In this document: piece by piece, positions 46,092-58,564 of the stretch
Layout: the number at the start of each line of letters is the position of its first letter
Position numbering within the stretch: position 1 is the stretch's first letter
DNA from: Pyropia yezoensis
Lineage: Eukaryota; Rhodophyta; Bangiophyceae; Bangiales; Bangiaceae
Direction: 5' to 3'
DNA: 64,000 bases
Assembly: GCA_009829735.1 (NCBI GenBank)
Contig: CM020618.1
Span: 19,329,346-19,393,345, forward strand
Translations under genes and position numbers: made by a program
The notes under the pieces: generated by a model
Database searches by the model: none
Told to the model about the DNA's origin: nothing
Seen by the model: only the letters and a program-made list of their open reading frames with translations

Positions 46092-49000
46092 AATCCCGCC
46101 CACGCGTTTGGGCGGCTTTGGGTGCCCCGTCAGGTGCCGGCGGCAGCCACCTCGCGGGCACCAAGCCCCTTGTCGCCGGGGGGAGCTGCTAGGTGCCAGA
46201 CGCACGACGGCGTGTGCGGGGGCGGGGGCCGGGGCCGCGGGGAGCGGGTTTGGCCTCCCCCCTCTCCCACCGCCGGGGCCGGGCGCGCGGGTGCGCCACC
46301 TGGGGTGCTGTGGCGCCCCCTCCCCCGCCCCCCCCGGCTGGGGCGGGCCGCCGCTGCCAAGCCGTCCGGGCGAGAGACGGCCGACGCGGGGGAGGGTGGC
46401 GGGCAGGGGGGGGGCGGGGCGGGCCGCAGCAACACGGCGCGAGCGCGACGGTACTGTATGGCGCTGGCGCCAGCGCCCCCCCGACGGCCACCCGCGCGGC
46501 GGCAGCCGGCGGTCGCCCGCGCGGGGGCAGCCAACGGCCAACCGTGCGGCGGCGTGTCCCATCTGACCCGAGGCTGGTTGGGCCCGTCTGGCGAGGGAGT
46601 CTGCCGGCGTCGGCGGGGTGTCCCCTGTTGAGGGGGTGTCCCCCCCCCCCCCCCCCCCTCTGCCCTTGCTCCCACCCACCCGCCGCCACATCCGCGACAC
46701 AGCCGCTGCGCATCGTCGTCGGTATATGGGCGTATCCCCCTCCTCGCCGCCCCTCGTCCACCATAGGCTGGCTGCGGCGCCTCTGCCCCCCTCCGCCGCC
46801 ACCACTGGCCAACGCGTCCACCGGCGGGGGGGGGGGGGGGGGGCCTGCACCAGCCACACTCAGCTGGCGGGGGGTGGGGGGGGGAGGGGAAGCGGTGGGG
46901 AGGGGGGACCGAGCGACGGCGCAGCGACGACCAAGCCGCGCCGCCTGTCGCGTGGACTCGTGAGGCTGACCGACACGCCACCCATGCGGCGGCGTCGACG
47001 CGCCACCACCGTGCGGGGGCCCCCCCTCGAGCGGGGGGAGCGGGGGGGGCGACAGCAGGTGCAAAGATATCTGCGAGGGGGGCGGCGGGGGGCGAGACGG
47101 GAGGGCCCCCGCCCCCACACCCCCCCCCAATCCTTGCGCGCGACGCCCCCGCCACGCGCGGTCGGTGGGCGGCGCCGCTGCCGTCGGGGTGCCCGCCCGC
47201 GGCGGTGGGGGGCCGAGCCGGGGGGGCCCGCAGACGCCTGACACTCAGGCTGCCGTCCGGCCCCTGCTCCTCTCCCCCACCGTCGGCGGCAGACGGCCCC
47301 ACTTCCCTGCGCAACAGGGGCGCGGCGCGCAGGCCACCGCCAGACGAGCGCCCCCGTCGTCCGACGGGGGAGCTCAGCCCCGCTTCTGGGGACGGGCGGC
47401 GGGCTGCCACTCGACACACGCCCCCCCCCCCCCCCCCTACGAGCCAGCGTATGGGGGGCGGGGGGGGGTTGGTGGGCGGGGTCGTGCCGCCGCGGATCAC
47501 GGGTGGCCTCTGCCTCCCCCCCCCCCGCCACCACGCCTCGTCTTGGAAAACCAGCCACCCATCCCACCGGCAGCCTCACTACGTAGCCAGCCCCTCCTGG
47601 ACGCCCACCCACAGTCCGTCCCACAGTGCGCGCTGGCGAAAAAACACAACGAAACAAACAGCCAACAACAACGTGCGCTGCGGGGCCTGCCCCCGCCCCC
47701 GCCCCCCCGCCCCCCCCCCCAACCCCGCCCACGCCCCACGCCACGACAACCTCCGCAGCTGGTGCTGCAGGCAGAGCCAGGCAGGCAGGGGGACGACCGC
47801 CCCTGCCGCTACAACAGTACAGGCTGCCGCCCGCCGTCGCACCAGGCGCCACGTAGTGGCCGTGGCGACGCTGGCGCTCCCCCGGCTGCTCTCGGAACAG
47901 ACGGGGCGGGGGGAGCGGCTGTCCACCTTCCACCCAACCTCAGCAGACAGAGGGGGGCGGGGGGGGGGGAGCGGGGAACAAGGCGGCACACCGTCCGTTC
48001 CCTTTTTCTGACCGCCGGCGGGGGGGCGGGAGGCTGCGCTCATTCGCCACGTCGGGAGGGGGGGGGAGGGGGGGGGCGCGCAAAAAGGGGACGCGCGCAA
48101 CCAGGTGGGAAGGTGGGAAGGGGGGGGATGGGAAAACGTCGCCATCAGAGGCGGTCGGCTGTAAGTCCCCCCCCCCCCCCCTTGACCTCCCCCCCCTCCC
48201 CCCCCCTCCCCCGCCACCCGACCCGGGTGGCTGCCGGTGGTGACCCCCCCCCGACCGCCGCCGCGGGCGGCACCAGCGTCGCAGCCCCCCCCACGAGGCG
48301 CACGCACCGGCGGGGGGCCCCGCCGTCGGCCCCACCCCCCCCCACGCTGCTTTCCCACGACGTGTCTCCCCAGGGCACACGGCCCCCCCCCCCCCCCATC
48401 CCCCCACTTCCCAAACAGCAACACGCCGCCACACCGCTCGCCGCTGCGGGTGCGCCCCCAAACCCCTCTCCTCCATCACGCCACCCCCTCACAACCCTAT
48501 ACATATTGTCCTGGCCGGTGGGGTGCGGCAGTGCCGCGCGGCGGTCGGTGGCGCGCGTGCGGGGGGGCCGGCCGCCACGTTCCCGCCGCCCCGCCGCCGG
48601 GGGCGGCAGCGCTGCGCGACGCTCACCACCCCGCCCGTCGCCGGCGGTGTCGCCCGTCGCCCACGCGGCGGGCGCCCTTGGCCACAGCGTCCACGCGCGC
48701 GTATGTATGGATCGTGAGCGCACAGCAGGCAGAGCGCGGCCGCCCAGGGACGGCAACCGAGCGTCAAGCGCGCCCAGCGGCTGAACAGATGCCTACCTAC
48801 GGTACATACTTTCCCTACTAGGATACAGTACCGCCTACTGTTCTGATGTGGCCAACGCCGGTGGCATGATGCGGTCTCGCCAACGAGGGAGACCAAGAAG
48901 GGGACACCCCTCTCCATGCCCTCATCTATCCACACAGGAATGTACTGTCCATACAGGACAGCGGCTGCTGCTCCACAGGGGGAGTGGGCCACTCAAAAGG

Positions 49001-52000
49001 GGGTCGCGGAGAAAAAGGGGGCGCGGTCGACGGGCCAAAGCGGGGAGCGGTGCAAAAAAAAAAAAAGGGAAAGAAAAGAGAGATACAGAAGGAAAGCACA
49101 GAGCGTTCCTGGCTGGCTGGCGGGGACCGCTGTCGGCGACCGGCGATGGCAACGCCATAGCAAAAAGTACTGTTAGGTACAGAGAGCGGGAGCCACGGTG
49201 AAGACGCAGCGCCGCCCCGGCTGGCGGGGAGGAGCCCAGTGGCAGAGCGGCACCGTCAACGACCGGCGGACCGGCGGGGTCCCCCCCTCATCGCGCCGCC
49301 ATGATGGCCGCCATCCTGCTCCCGCAGAGGCGCCCGACGGCGCGTCGTCGTCGTCTGGTCTTGCGGCACGGCGGGGGCTCCCTTTTAGGCGTCCCCAACC
49401 CCCCCCCCCCCGCCGGGGAACAGAGCCCTGCTCTCTGTGGCGGCCGTCACGTACTTGACCCCCATGGGCGCGCGCGCGCGGCACCGCCCGGGCGGCCGGA
49501 CGGATTGACGGGCGGCGCCGCCGAGGGGGGGCCGCCGCGGAGTGGGAGGGCCTGGACGGGGCCTGTCGGGGGGGGGGGGGGGAGCGTGGGCAAGGTCTGG
49601 CAGAGACCTTGCCGCCTCGCGCCGCCGTTTGCCGCCTCGCGCCGCCGTTTGCCGCCGTTGGCGGCTTGGACGTTGGAGGTCGGCACACATCCCCCCCCCC
49701 CCCACCCCCTCCCCCGACCACCCCGCGTCTGTCGGGACACGACGGGCGGGCGGGTCGGTCCCGTCGCGAGCGGTCCTGTCCTGTCCCCCCCCCCCCCCTC
49801 CCCCCCCCTCATCCCCCCCCGTTGACCGCTCTGTCCACGAGAGAAGGGGGGTGTCGCCACAGCCGTTGGACACACACATACAGTACACCCCCCCACCCCC
49901 CCACCCCCCCCCCCGTTGGGCTGGCGCCGAGACTGGGGTCCCGCCTGTGTCAGCTCTGCTCTGCTCTACCACTGTGTGTGTTCCAGGGGTGTGTGTGTGT
50001 GCTGTGGCGCTCCCTGGCCAACGTCCCGGTCCTGCACGACTTGCCGCCCACTCCCCCCCGTTGGCTGCGGTGGCGTTTCCCCTTTTGGCCACACACACAC
50101 CCTTCCACACCTTCCCCCCCCCCACCCCCCCCCGCCTCTGCGGTGTCACCCCCCCCCCCACCCCCACAAAGGCAGAAAAAGAACTACATACATACACATC
50201 ACAGCGGGGACAAGGCGCGGGTGGGAGGGCGGGGTGCGGGGAGACACTCGGGACAACAGTAGAGCATCCCACGTCCCGCACCCCCCCCCCCCCCCCTCTC
50301 ACCGCCCACCGCCCACCGCCACCGCCACGGCCACCGCCACCCCCCCCCCCCACCCTCCCCCCCCCCCCCCACCCTCCCCCCCCCCCCCACCCTCCCCCCC
50401 CCCCCCCCCGCCCTCCCACGAACCCCAGGCCGCCGGCCACCGACAGCCACCCAACACAATTGGCCAGCGTCACACCCATTCCCACCAAACCCCCCCCCCC
50501 CCCCCCTCCTCGGGCAACGCCCGCTTGCCACCTGCCGGGAGGGGGACCCCACCGCTCCCCGTCCAACAACAGCACACATCCCCCCTCTGCTCTCTCCCGA
50601 TCGACGGCGTGGCACGGGCGTTTTCCCACACACCCCCACCACCACACGCCCCCCCCCCACCCCCCACCCCCACCCCCTCCACCACCACCCTGTGCGGCGC
50701 GGCTGCTGGGCACACACACACCCCCACCACCGCACCGCACCCGCCCCCCCCCCCCCCCCACGCCGTGCGTGCACACCCCCGCTGGGGTGTAGGGGGGGGG
50801 GGGGAGGGGCAACCAGAGTCCCCAATGCGGGAGAGACACAGAGCGCCGACCGACCCGTCCGGTGGGGCCAATACCTATAGGCCCCCGCCGCCTTGACCCG
50901 TCGTTTTGGTCTGCGCCGCCCTCCCCCCCCCCCCCCCCCCCACCACCAGCCGGCCGGCCCCCCCCCCCCCCCCCCCCCCCCCCGCCGCCGCCGCTGCCGC
51001 CGGCAACCGCCGGCCGCCCCCTCCGTCTGTTTTCCGTCAACGGTTTTGCCCCCCCCAAACGGGGAGGGGGGGGCCCAGAAGCAAACGCTACGGCATCCGC
51101 AGTCACCGCGCGTGTGCCTGGGAGGGTGTGCGGCACCCGACCGACCGCGCGCCCGTGACGGGCGGCCGCGACCCCCCCAGCTCACCCCCCCCCCCCCCTT
51201 CCCCCTCCCCCTGTGACGACGCGCACTGTAGGGCTGCGAGGAGCTGCGCGGGGCTACTAGGCGAGGGAGGGGGTTTGGGGGGGGGGGGGGGGAGGGAGGG
51301 AGGGGGGGGGGGGAAGGGGTGGTGGCCCGTCACGGTGGCCGTCGTGGTCCCGTTGGCACCGCCGCCCCCCCCCCCCCGCCCCGCCCCGCCCCACCCCGCC
51401 GCGCCGCCCAGGCCCCTAGGGGCGTGTGCCACCCACCAGCAGCCGCACGCGGCGGCCGGGAGCGTCGTCTACGCTGGGGGCGGCGCGGCTGGGACGCATT
51501 CCCCTGCGCTCCCCCCCCCCCCCCCCACCCCTCACCACCACCCCCAGGCGATTGTAGGGGGGGGGGGTCAAGAGTGCCGCGCGGCCGGTGTGGCCCGCTG
51601 GGTGGCGCTGTCGGCCACCGACCACCACCGCCGCCGCCGCCGCCGGCAGTCACGTACTGGACAGCGCCACCCTTCCTTCCTTCCCCCGCTCCTCCCCCCC
51701 CCCCCCTCCTCCCCCCCCCCACCCAGGCGGCCACCGGCCTGCCAGCTCGGTCAGTGGGCGTTGCGTCACGCTGGCGTGCGACCGCCCACCCCCTCCCCCC
51801 ACGCCCCTCTGTCCTACCCTGCTTCTGCCCCCCACTCCCCCCTCTCTCCCCCACCCCCCCCCTCCCCTACCTACCTACTCTACTCTACTCTACTCTACCT
51901 ACTCCTACCATTGGCGGCGGGCCCGCAACCCCCCCCCCCACGCTGGGACACCTATGCGCCCACTGGCGCCGGGGGGGGGGGGCCGCACCGCCGCCGCCAC

Positions 52001-54014
52001 CGACCGACCGACCCACCGACCCACCGACCCACCGACCCACCGACCGACCAAGCAGCCCCACCCGACGCGGCTACCCACCTCCCCGCGCGCGCGCGGGAGC
52101 CTCCCCCCCACCCCCCCCCCCCCCCCCCCCCCCCACCTCCCCCACCCCGCCCGCCGCTGCCCCCCCGCCGAGGCTGGCGACTGCCCCCCCCCCCCCCCCC
52201 GCCCCACGGGCGCGCGCACCACACCGCCGCCTACGCCACCTACCCCGCCGCCTACGCCACCTACCCCGCCGCCGCCAGGGTCGGCCACACTGTCGGCGGC
52301 CAGGCCAGCGACCGACCGAGCCACCCTTGCCCCGGCCAGACACCCTTGCCCCTCTCACCCCCCCCCCCCCCCCCCCCCGCGCCCCCGTCCTTCTGCCCCA
52401 GTCGCGCGCCCCCCCCCCCCCCCCCCCCGCGGCGGACGGGCGGTGGGTTGTGTGTGTGTGCCTCGAGAGGGTTGTGGTGGTGGTGTCCCCATCGTGCGCT
52501 CCCCTGCGACGCGTCTGCGCTCTCCCTGGGCCGGCGTGGCACCGGGTGGGGGGTTGCGGGGGAAGGGGGGGGGGGGGGGCGTCGAGAGGGGTGCCCTGGG
52601 GGGTGGGGACCGACGTGGCAGCGTCGAGAGAGGGGTGGAAGGTACTCTCTTTGGGGGGGGGGGGGGGGAGCGACGCGCGGGGGGGGGGGGGGGGGGGTGA
52701 CGGGCGTGTAGGGAGAGAGGGGGGCCGACGCCGGCGGCAGTATTTTGTCTTGGGCGTAAGGGAGGGCGGGGAGGCAGCGGCGGCGGCGACGGCGGCGGCT
52801 GGGCAAGGCGAATCCCCGCCGGGTGGGCGGTGCCCCCTGCCACGCCCCCGGGTGCCACCAACGGCTGCCGGCTGCCGGCAGCGGCGGCGGCAGCGGCGGC
52901 GGCAGCGGCAGGGGCAGCGGCAGGGGCGGCGGCCGCGGCGGCGGTGCGTGGCGACGGTGACGACCGGCGCAGCGGCGGTTGGGGTCGTTGGCGACAGCGG
53001 CAGCGGCAGCGGCCGCAACGGTACTGGCAGCGTCGGCCGCAACGACAGCGGGGCGGTGGGTGGGAGGCGTGGCACCGCGGGCTTGTGCGGCGGGCAGCGT
53101 TGGGGGGGGGGGGGGGGGGGTGGGTGGGTGGGGTGGGTGGGGGTTGTGGGGGGTGTGTCACTGGTAGCGCCGCCTGTGGGTGCCGCGCCCGCTGCGGTGC
53201 CCGAGCGGCGGGCCGACGGCCGCCGGCGGGGGCTGCTGCTGCGCCGCCGCCGCTGCCGCTGCTGCTGCTGCTGCTGCTGCTTGCTGCTGCCGGCAAAAGA
53301 CCTGCCCTGCCGGTGCGCCCCCCCCCCCCCCCCAAAGGCAAGGCGCCGCGGCGCCATTGACGCTGCGCAGGGGCGCAGCAGCAGCGGCCCGCCGCCGCGG
53401 CGCCCGGCGCAGGCAGAGGGGGGGGGCAAGGGGCGGCGGCGGCGGCGGCACCCCCACGCCCCAGCGGCGGCGGCGCGCCAAGAGCACCCCGCCGGCGGTC
53501 GTTGGCGGTAGAGTGGGGGGGGGGGGGGGGGGGAGGGAGCGCGGGGGGGGCGGCGGCCGGGGGGGGGGGGTGGAGCGGGGGGTTGCCGGCTGCCGCGGCG
53601 GCCCCTGCCCGCCGGCGCCGCCACCTCCCGCCCTTCCCCCCCCCCGCCCCTCTCTCCCCGCTTTCCCCTGTGGTGCCCGTGTACCCCCCCGCCCCTTTCC
53701 CCGCCCGCCGGGCGGTGCCGCTGCGCACGCGCCGCGCGCGCTGCGGGGGCGGCGCGGGGGGGACGGGGGCGGCGCCGCCGCCGTGGCGCCTGCGCTACCG
53801 ACCGTGCGGCACGTTGGGGCGCGGCGGCCGCCGCCCGCCCCTCGCCGCGGCGGTCGCTGCCCGCGTCCCGCCGCGCCCCCTGCCGGCTGCGGCTGCCGCG
53901 GCCCCCTTTGTGGTGCCACGGGTGCCCCCCCCCCCCGCCCCCCCGGCGGCCGCCGTGGTGCCACGCCATTGTCGCGGCGGCTCGCGGCAGCGCGGCTCAT
54001 CCCCTCCACCCCAT

Positions 54015-54046
<32 letters not shown>

Positions 54047-54690
54047 CTCTTTCGCCGCGGGGGACCGTCCGTCCCTCCCCCTTGCCTGCCGCCGTCTGTA
54101 GAGCGGCGTCCCTTCCCCCCCCCCCCTCTCTCCCCCCCTCCCCCCACGGCGGCGTGCTCCCAGACGCTGCCCTGCCGCCACGTCGCGCCGCACCGTGCGG
54201 TTGCGCGCAGCCGCCGCCGCCGCCGCTGCTGCTGCTGCCGCCGCCGCCGCCGCCGCCGCCCCGGTCGCATGACGCGGCGGGCCGCCTAGGGCCGCCTCTG
54301 TGCGTGTGCGACCGCTGGTGAGGGTGGGGGTGGGGGGGGGGGGGGGGGGGGGGGGGGTAGTGGGTGGGAAGAGGACGGGTGGGTGTGGGTGGGTAGCTGT
54401 CGGCGGCGACGGTGTGGACGCCCTTTCTCCCCCCCCCGCCTCTCCGCGTGCACAGAGTGGGTGCCGGGTGTGGTACCTTGTTCCCCCTTTTTTGGGGGGG
54501 GGGCAGTCGGCCGGGGAGGGACTCCTCCCTCCCCGCTCCTGCCCAGCACCACCGCCCCGCCACGCGGGGGTTTCCCCCTTCCTCCCCTCCCGCCGCCGCC
54601 TGCGTCCACCCGCGCGGGTGTTGGACGGGCCACTGTCGGCCGCGCCGCCCCCTCGTGCGCGCGCGCCACCCTAACCGTCCGCCCCGTCCG
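45443..54690. other. 9-kb homopolymer-rich region without recognised gene
   Basis: Extreme GC content with dozens of C or G runs over 10 bp. Other repeats are CCG(n) at 46048-46091, tandem C-rich units at 50340-50410, TACTC repeats at 51880-51900, CCACCGAC repeats at 51999-52049, a doubled 20-mer at 49608-49650 and a doubled 24-mer at 52225-52275. Runs are mostly C on the plus strand up to about 52.4 kb and mostly G from 52.5 to 53.6 kb. Open frames here are Pro-, Gly- or Arg-only and do not resemble genes. An AT-richer island (48780-49180) contains TACAGTAC and a short A-run and may be a promoter. Confidence 0.5.

Positions 54691-54722
<32 letters not shown>
54691..54722 (+). repeat. C32 homopolymer
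   Basis: 32 consecutive C residues ending 83 bp before the proposed start codon of the AGC kinase gene. A G26 run lies at 54332-54357. On the opposite strand the C run is a G run able to form G-quadruplexes. Confidence 0.9.
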
Positions 54723-54805
54723 TGTCCTTTCCACACCCCTCTTCCCCGGTGGAGGAGGGGGTGAATGCGGCGGCGCGCCGCGGGGCGGCGGGTGGCGGCG
54801 GCGCC

Positions 54806-57800
54806 ATGGAGTCCCTCCGCGCCATGCGGCGGAGCCTGCAGCTGGACGTCCGCCGGAGTGGCCGCATTGGCCGCCGCGGCCGGGGGGGGGTTGGCGAGAG
54901 CAGCGACGTTGGGGCGGCCAGCAGCATCAGCGGCGGCGGCGGCGGTGGTGGTGGGGGGGATGCTACCGGCACCGGCAGAGGGGGGGAGGGCGGCGGCGGC
55001 GGCGGCGGCGGCGGGCGGCGGGCGGCGGAGCCGCCAGAACGGGGACGCCGCGGCCGCGGCGACGCCGACCCGGCCGCCGCCGAGCCCCGCTCCCTCCGCG
55101 GCGGCATGTGGCGGCGGTCATCCACCGCGGCTGCCGTCCCGCGGCGGCCGCTGTCAGCTTCCTCGTCGGCGGCGGTGGCGGCGGTGGCGGCGGCGGGGGC
55201 GCTCGGCGAGGACGATGACGACGGCGGGGACGGCGAGGATAGGGGAGCGGAGCCGGCGACCAAACGCCGCCTCGACGCGCGCTCGGGGGGGGGGGGGGGG
55301 GGGGGGGGGCCAGCCGCGCCGCCGAGTGGGCCCCACGGACGTCGGGGGGTGGGGGAGGGCGGCCGGCGGCGGCGGCGGCGGCCTCCACCGCGGCTTCCGC
55401 CGCCACCTCCGCCGCTGCGGCCGCCGCGGCTGCCGCCGCTGCTGGCGGCGGCGGCGCGACGGCGGCCCCGTCTGGCCCGCTGGCGGGTGCCGGGGAGCTG
55501 GGGGAGGAGCCGCTGCTGGGCGACGAGCCCGCACACCCCATGGAGGCGGGCGGCGACGGGCGGTGGGGGGCGGGAGGAGGGGGGGGGTGGGGGGGCGGTG
55601 GCGCCCCCGCCGCCGCCTCCAGCGCCGCCCTGCCGGGCATGGCATCATCCGGCGGCCGGCGGCTGCGCAAAGCCGCCCGCGGCGCGCGGTACGGGATGAA
55701 CACCAGCCGCAGCATGCCCGATGTGTCTGAGGCGGCGGCCGCGTCGGCGGCTGCGGGGGGGGGTGGCGGCGCCTCTGGTGGTGGTGGTGGCGGCGGTGGT
55801 GGTGGTGGTGGTGGCGGCGACGGCGACGACGGCGAGGCGCCCTCGCTGAGCCGCCTCCGCCGCGCCGGCGGCAGCACCTGGTCCCGCCGCGCCGGCGAGT
55901 CGACCCACTCCCACGCCGGCGGCGGCGGCCGCTCGTCGGCGGGCGGCCTCGGTGGGGGCGGCGGGGACGGCGGCTCGGGGGCGGCGGCGGCGGCGCCCCG
56001 GCGGCGGGCCTTTGCGGGCCTCCGCTCCCGCCTGACCGCGTCGGCGGGCCTCCGGTCGGCGGCGGCGGCGGCGGCGACGGCGGGGGGAGGCGACCGCGAG
56101 GCGGGGGGGGGTGGGGGGGGGGGTCCGCCTCCACCCCGTCTGCCCACGGCTCCTCGTCAGACGTGGTCGGCAGCAGCGGCGGTGGCGTGGCGGCGTCTGC
56201 GGGGGGGGGAGGGGCTGCGGGGGGGGCGGGCAGCCGCCCGGGCAGCCGCGCGGGCGCCCTCGGCCGCCGCTCCAGCATTGGCACCCCGACCCGTGGGGGC
56301 GCCAGCGGCCGCGGCGGTGGTGGCGGTGGGGGTGGCGGTGGTGGTGGCGGCGGCGGTGGGGGCGCTCCCGTGGCGGTGCCCCTCCTCCGTCGTGCGGCGG
56401 GCGCGCTTGGCAGCCGCCGTGCGAGCCTCCAGCGCGAGGACGCGGGCCGCTCCGAGGCGTCTCGCACCGGCTACGACCCCTACTCCCTCCTCCGGCGGCT
56501 GCCCGTGACCATTGGCGGTTCTGCTGTCGTACGGTCGGGCAACGTGCGGCTGCTGGCGTCGGTGGCGGAGCGGCGGTGGGTGGAGCTCCGCGGCCGCCTC
56601 GTTGTTCTTCTCCTGCACGATGCTGAAATGGGTGGCGTTGGGGGCGGGGGCATTGGCCGCGGCGCCGGCGGCGGCAGCGGCAGCGGCAGCAGCAGCAGCG
56701 GCGATGGGGCCAACGGCGCCGCCATTGCGGCGGTCTTTTGTGTCGAGCGGGTGAGCGTGACGGTAAGCGCCGGCGGCACCGAGCTGCGGCTGCGGCGGCC
56801 CGCCTCGCCGACAAGCATCTGGCTGCGCTACGGCAGCCGCGGTGAGGCGGCGGCGTGGGTGGCGGCCCTGCGGGCGGCGGCTGCCGAGCGGGTGGTGGGC
56901 ATCTCGGACTTTGAGTTTGTGGCGCCGATTGGCAAGGGCGCGTCGGGCAAGGTGTTTCTCGTCCGCGACCGTGTCAGCGGGGAGCGGCTGGCGCTCAAGG
57001 TGACGGCCAAGGCGCGGGTGTTTGAGACGCGCTCGGGCTTTCGGCACGCGGTGGACGAGCGGCTGGCGCTGCAGGTGGTGGCGGACCACCCGTTCTTTGC
57101 GCACCTCCGCTTTGCGTTTCAGACCGCGTCGATGCTGTACATGGTGACCGAATTTTGTGAGGGTGGCGACCTCTTCCAGTACCTCCGCAACCACGGCGGG
57201 CGCCTTTCGGAACCGCAGACGCGGCTGGTGGCGGCCGAGGTGATCCTCGCCCTCCAGTCCCTCCATGGCCTGGGCTTTGTGTACCGGGACCTCAAGCCGG
57301 AGAATGTGCTGCTGGGCAATGATGGGCACCTGCGGTTGGCGGATATGGGGCTGTGCAAGCAGCTGCGGGGGGGGTTGACGTCCACCATTTGCGGGTACGT
57401 TGTGGTGGGGGCACTGCGTGTGGGGAGGCGGGAGGCCTTGAGAAGTGTCCTACAGGACGGACGGGGTGGGACATGGGCGACTCGGGCGGCTCTTGGAAGC
57501 AGTTTGGGTGCGAGCGCACGCGACACGCGCTGCCCTTTTAGCCGTGTACGTGTGGTTTTGGTTGTTTCAGTCAGCGCTTGTTGCAGTCTGTCGCGAGGCG
57601 GCGGAGCACTGACCTTGCCCATGCTGTTTGTCTTGCTTCACTCTCACCCACTGGCTGGCTCGGCACTGGCTGTCACTTTCGCGTGCTGCCACCGCTCCTG
57701 TGTGCACCGGTACCGTCTTTGGTCCCGCGGTTCCGCGGCGCTTCCACACCGCACAGAACCCACACCTATGCTGCCCCAGAGATGCTCTCTGTCCGCCCTT

Positions 57801-58564
57801 ACGGAGTCACCATAGACCTCTGGGCGTTGGGCATCTTCCTCTACCACGTCCTCCGAGGGCGCACCCCCTACGAGGCGCGCACCCTGGACGAGGTCATTCA
57901 AAACATGGGCCACCACTCCATCCGCTTTTCCGCGTCCACCTCCTCAGAGCTGGTCTCCCTCATTCAGGGCCTCCTCGACTGGCGGCCCGAAACGCGACTT
58001 GGCTGCGGGCTCGGGGGGGTGGCCGACCTCCGTCGCCACCCGTGGTTTGAGGGCCTCGACTGGGATGCTGTGTACTTTCGCCGCCACCACACGGTGCTGG
58101 TGCCAGGACGTGGCGGCGGAGACGGCGGGGACGGCAGCGGCTCGTCATCTGCAGCTGCAGGGCGGATACGCTCCCCGCCGCCACTAGGCAGTGGCGGCGG
58201 CGGGGACATGGACACTTTTCGGGGCCTCGTGACGGTGGAGCCGCTGGTGAGCAGCGTCCCCGGGTCTGGGATGGACGCGGCGAGCGCGTCTGCGCAGGAC
58301 GAGCTTCGCAACTTTGACCTCAACGAGTGGGGCAGCGTCTCCATTGACACGGACCACGACGACGCGGGCTATGGCGACTCGAGCCTGTGGCCCCTCACCC
58401 GCCCGGCGGCGCGGCTCGGCGACGACCAGGCGGTGGTGGGCTTCTCTTACACCGCCCCCGTCGGGCGTCCGCCGCCACCCCCGCCACCGCCGCCACCACC
58501 ATCCGGTTCGCCAACCGCCGACGACATGATGGACGAGGGGGAGGAAACTACATCCTACGCCTGA
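54806..58564 (+). CDS. AGC-family protein kinase with PH domain (Akt/RAC-like)
   Basis: The secure part begins near 56430. A PH-like domain (about 56520-56890; RWVELRGRLVVLLL, WVAALRAAAAE) is followed by the kinase: glycine loop GKGASGKVFLV (56932), lysine in LALKVTAK, helix-C Glu in VDERLALQ, YRDLKPENVLL (57283) and DMG in place of DFG (57342). An intron at 57395-57756 (CGG/GTACGT to CCGCACAG) joins in frame to restore the activation loop TSTICGTHTYAAPEM. DLWALGIFLYHVLRG follows, and the AGC tail carries a hydrophobic motif VVGFSY (58432-58449). PH plus AGC kinase is the layout of Akt, a phosphoinositide-recruited kinase activated by PDK1. The long Gly/Ala/Ser-rich amino part is uncertain. 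ATG 54806 (GCGCCATGG) reads protein-like, but the frame changes at G runs near 55288-55308 and 56105-56122. ATG 55540 is an alternative start. Confidence 0.8.

Noticed and set aside
47165-53969. Long Pro/Arg/Gly open frames in the homopolymer-rich region
   Set aside because: They follow from C and G runs, are open on both strands and carry no motif. Most begin without an ATG in good context.
56163-58564. Kinase as a pseudokinase because of DMG
   Set aside because: The Asp that binds metal is kept, and the catalytic lysine, helix-C Glu, RDLKPEN, APE and hydrophobic motif are all present.
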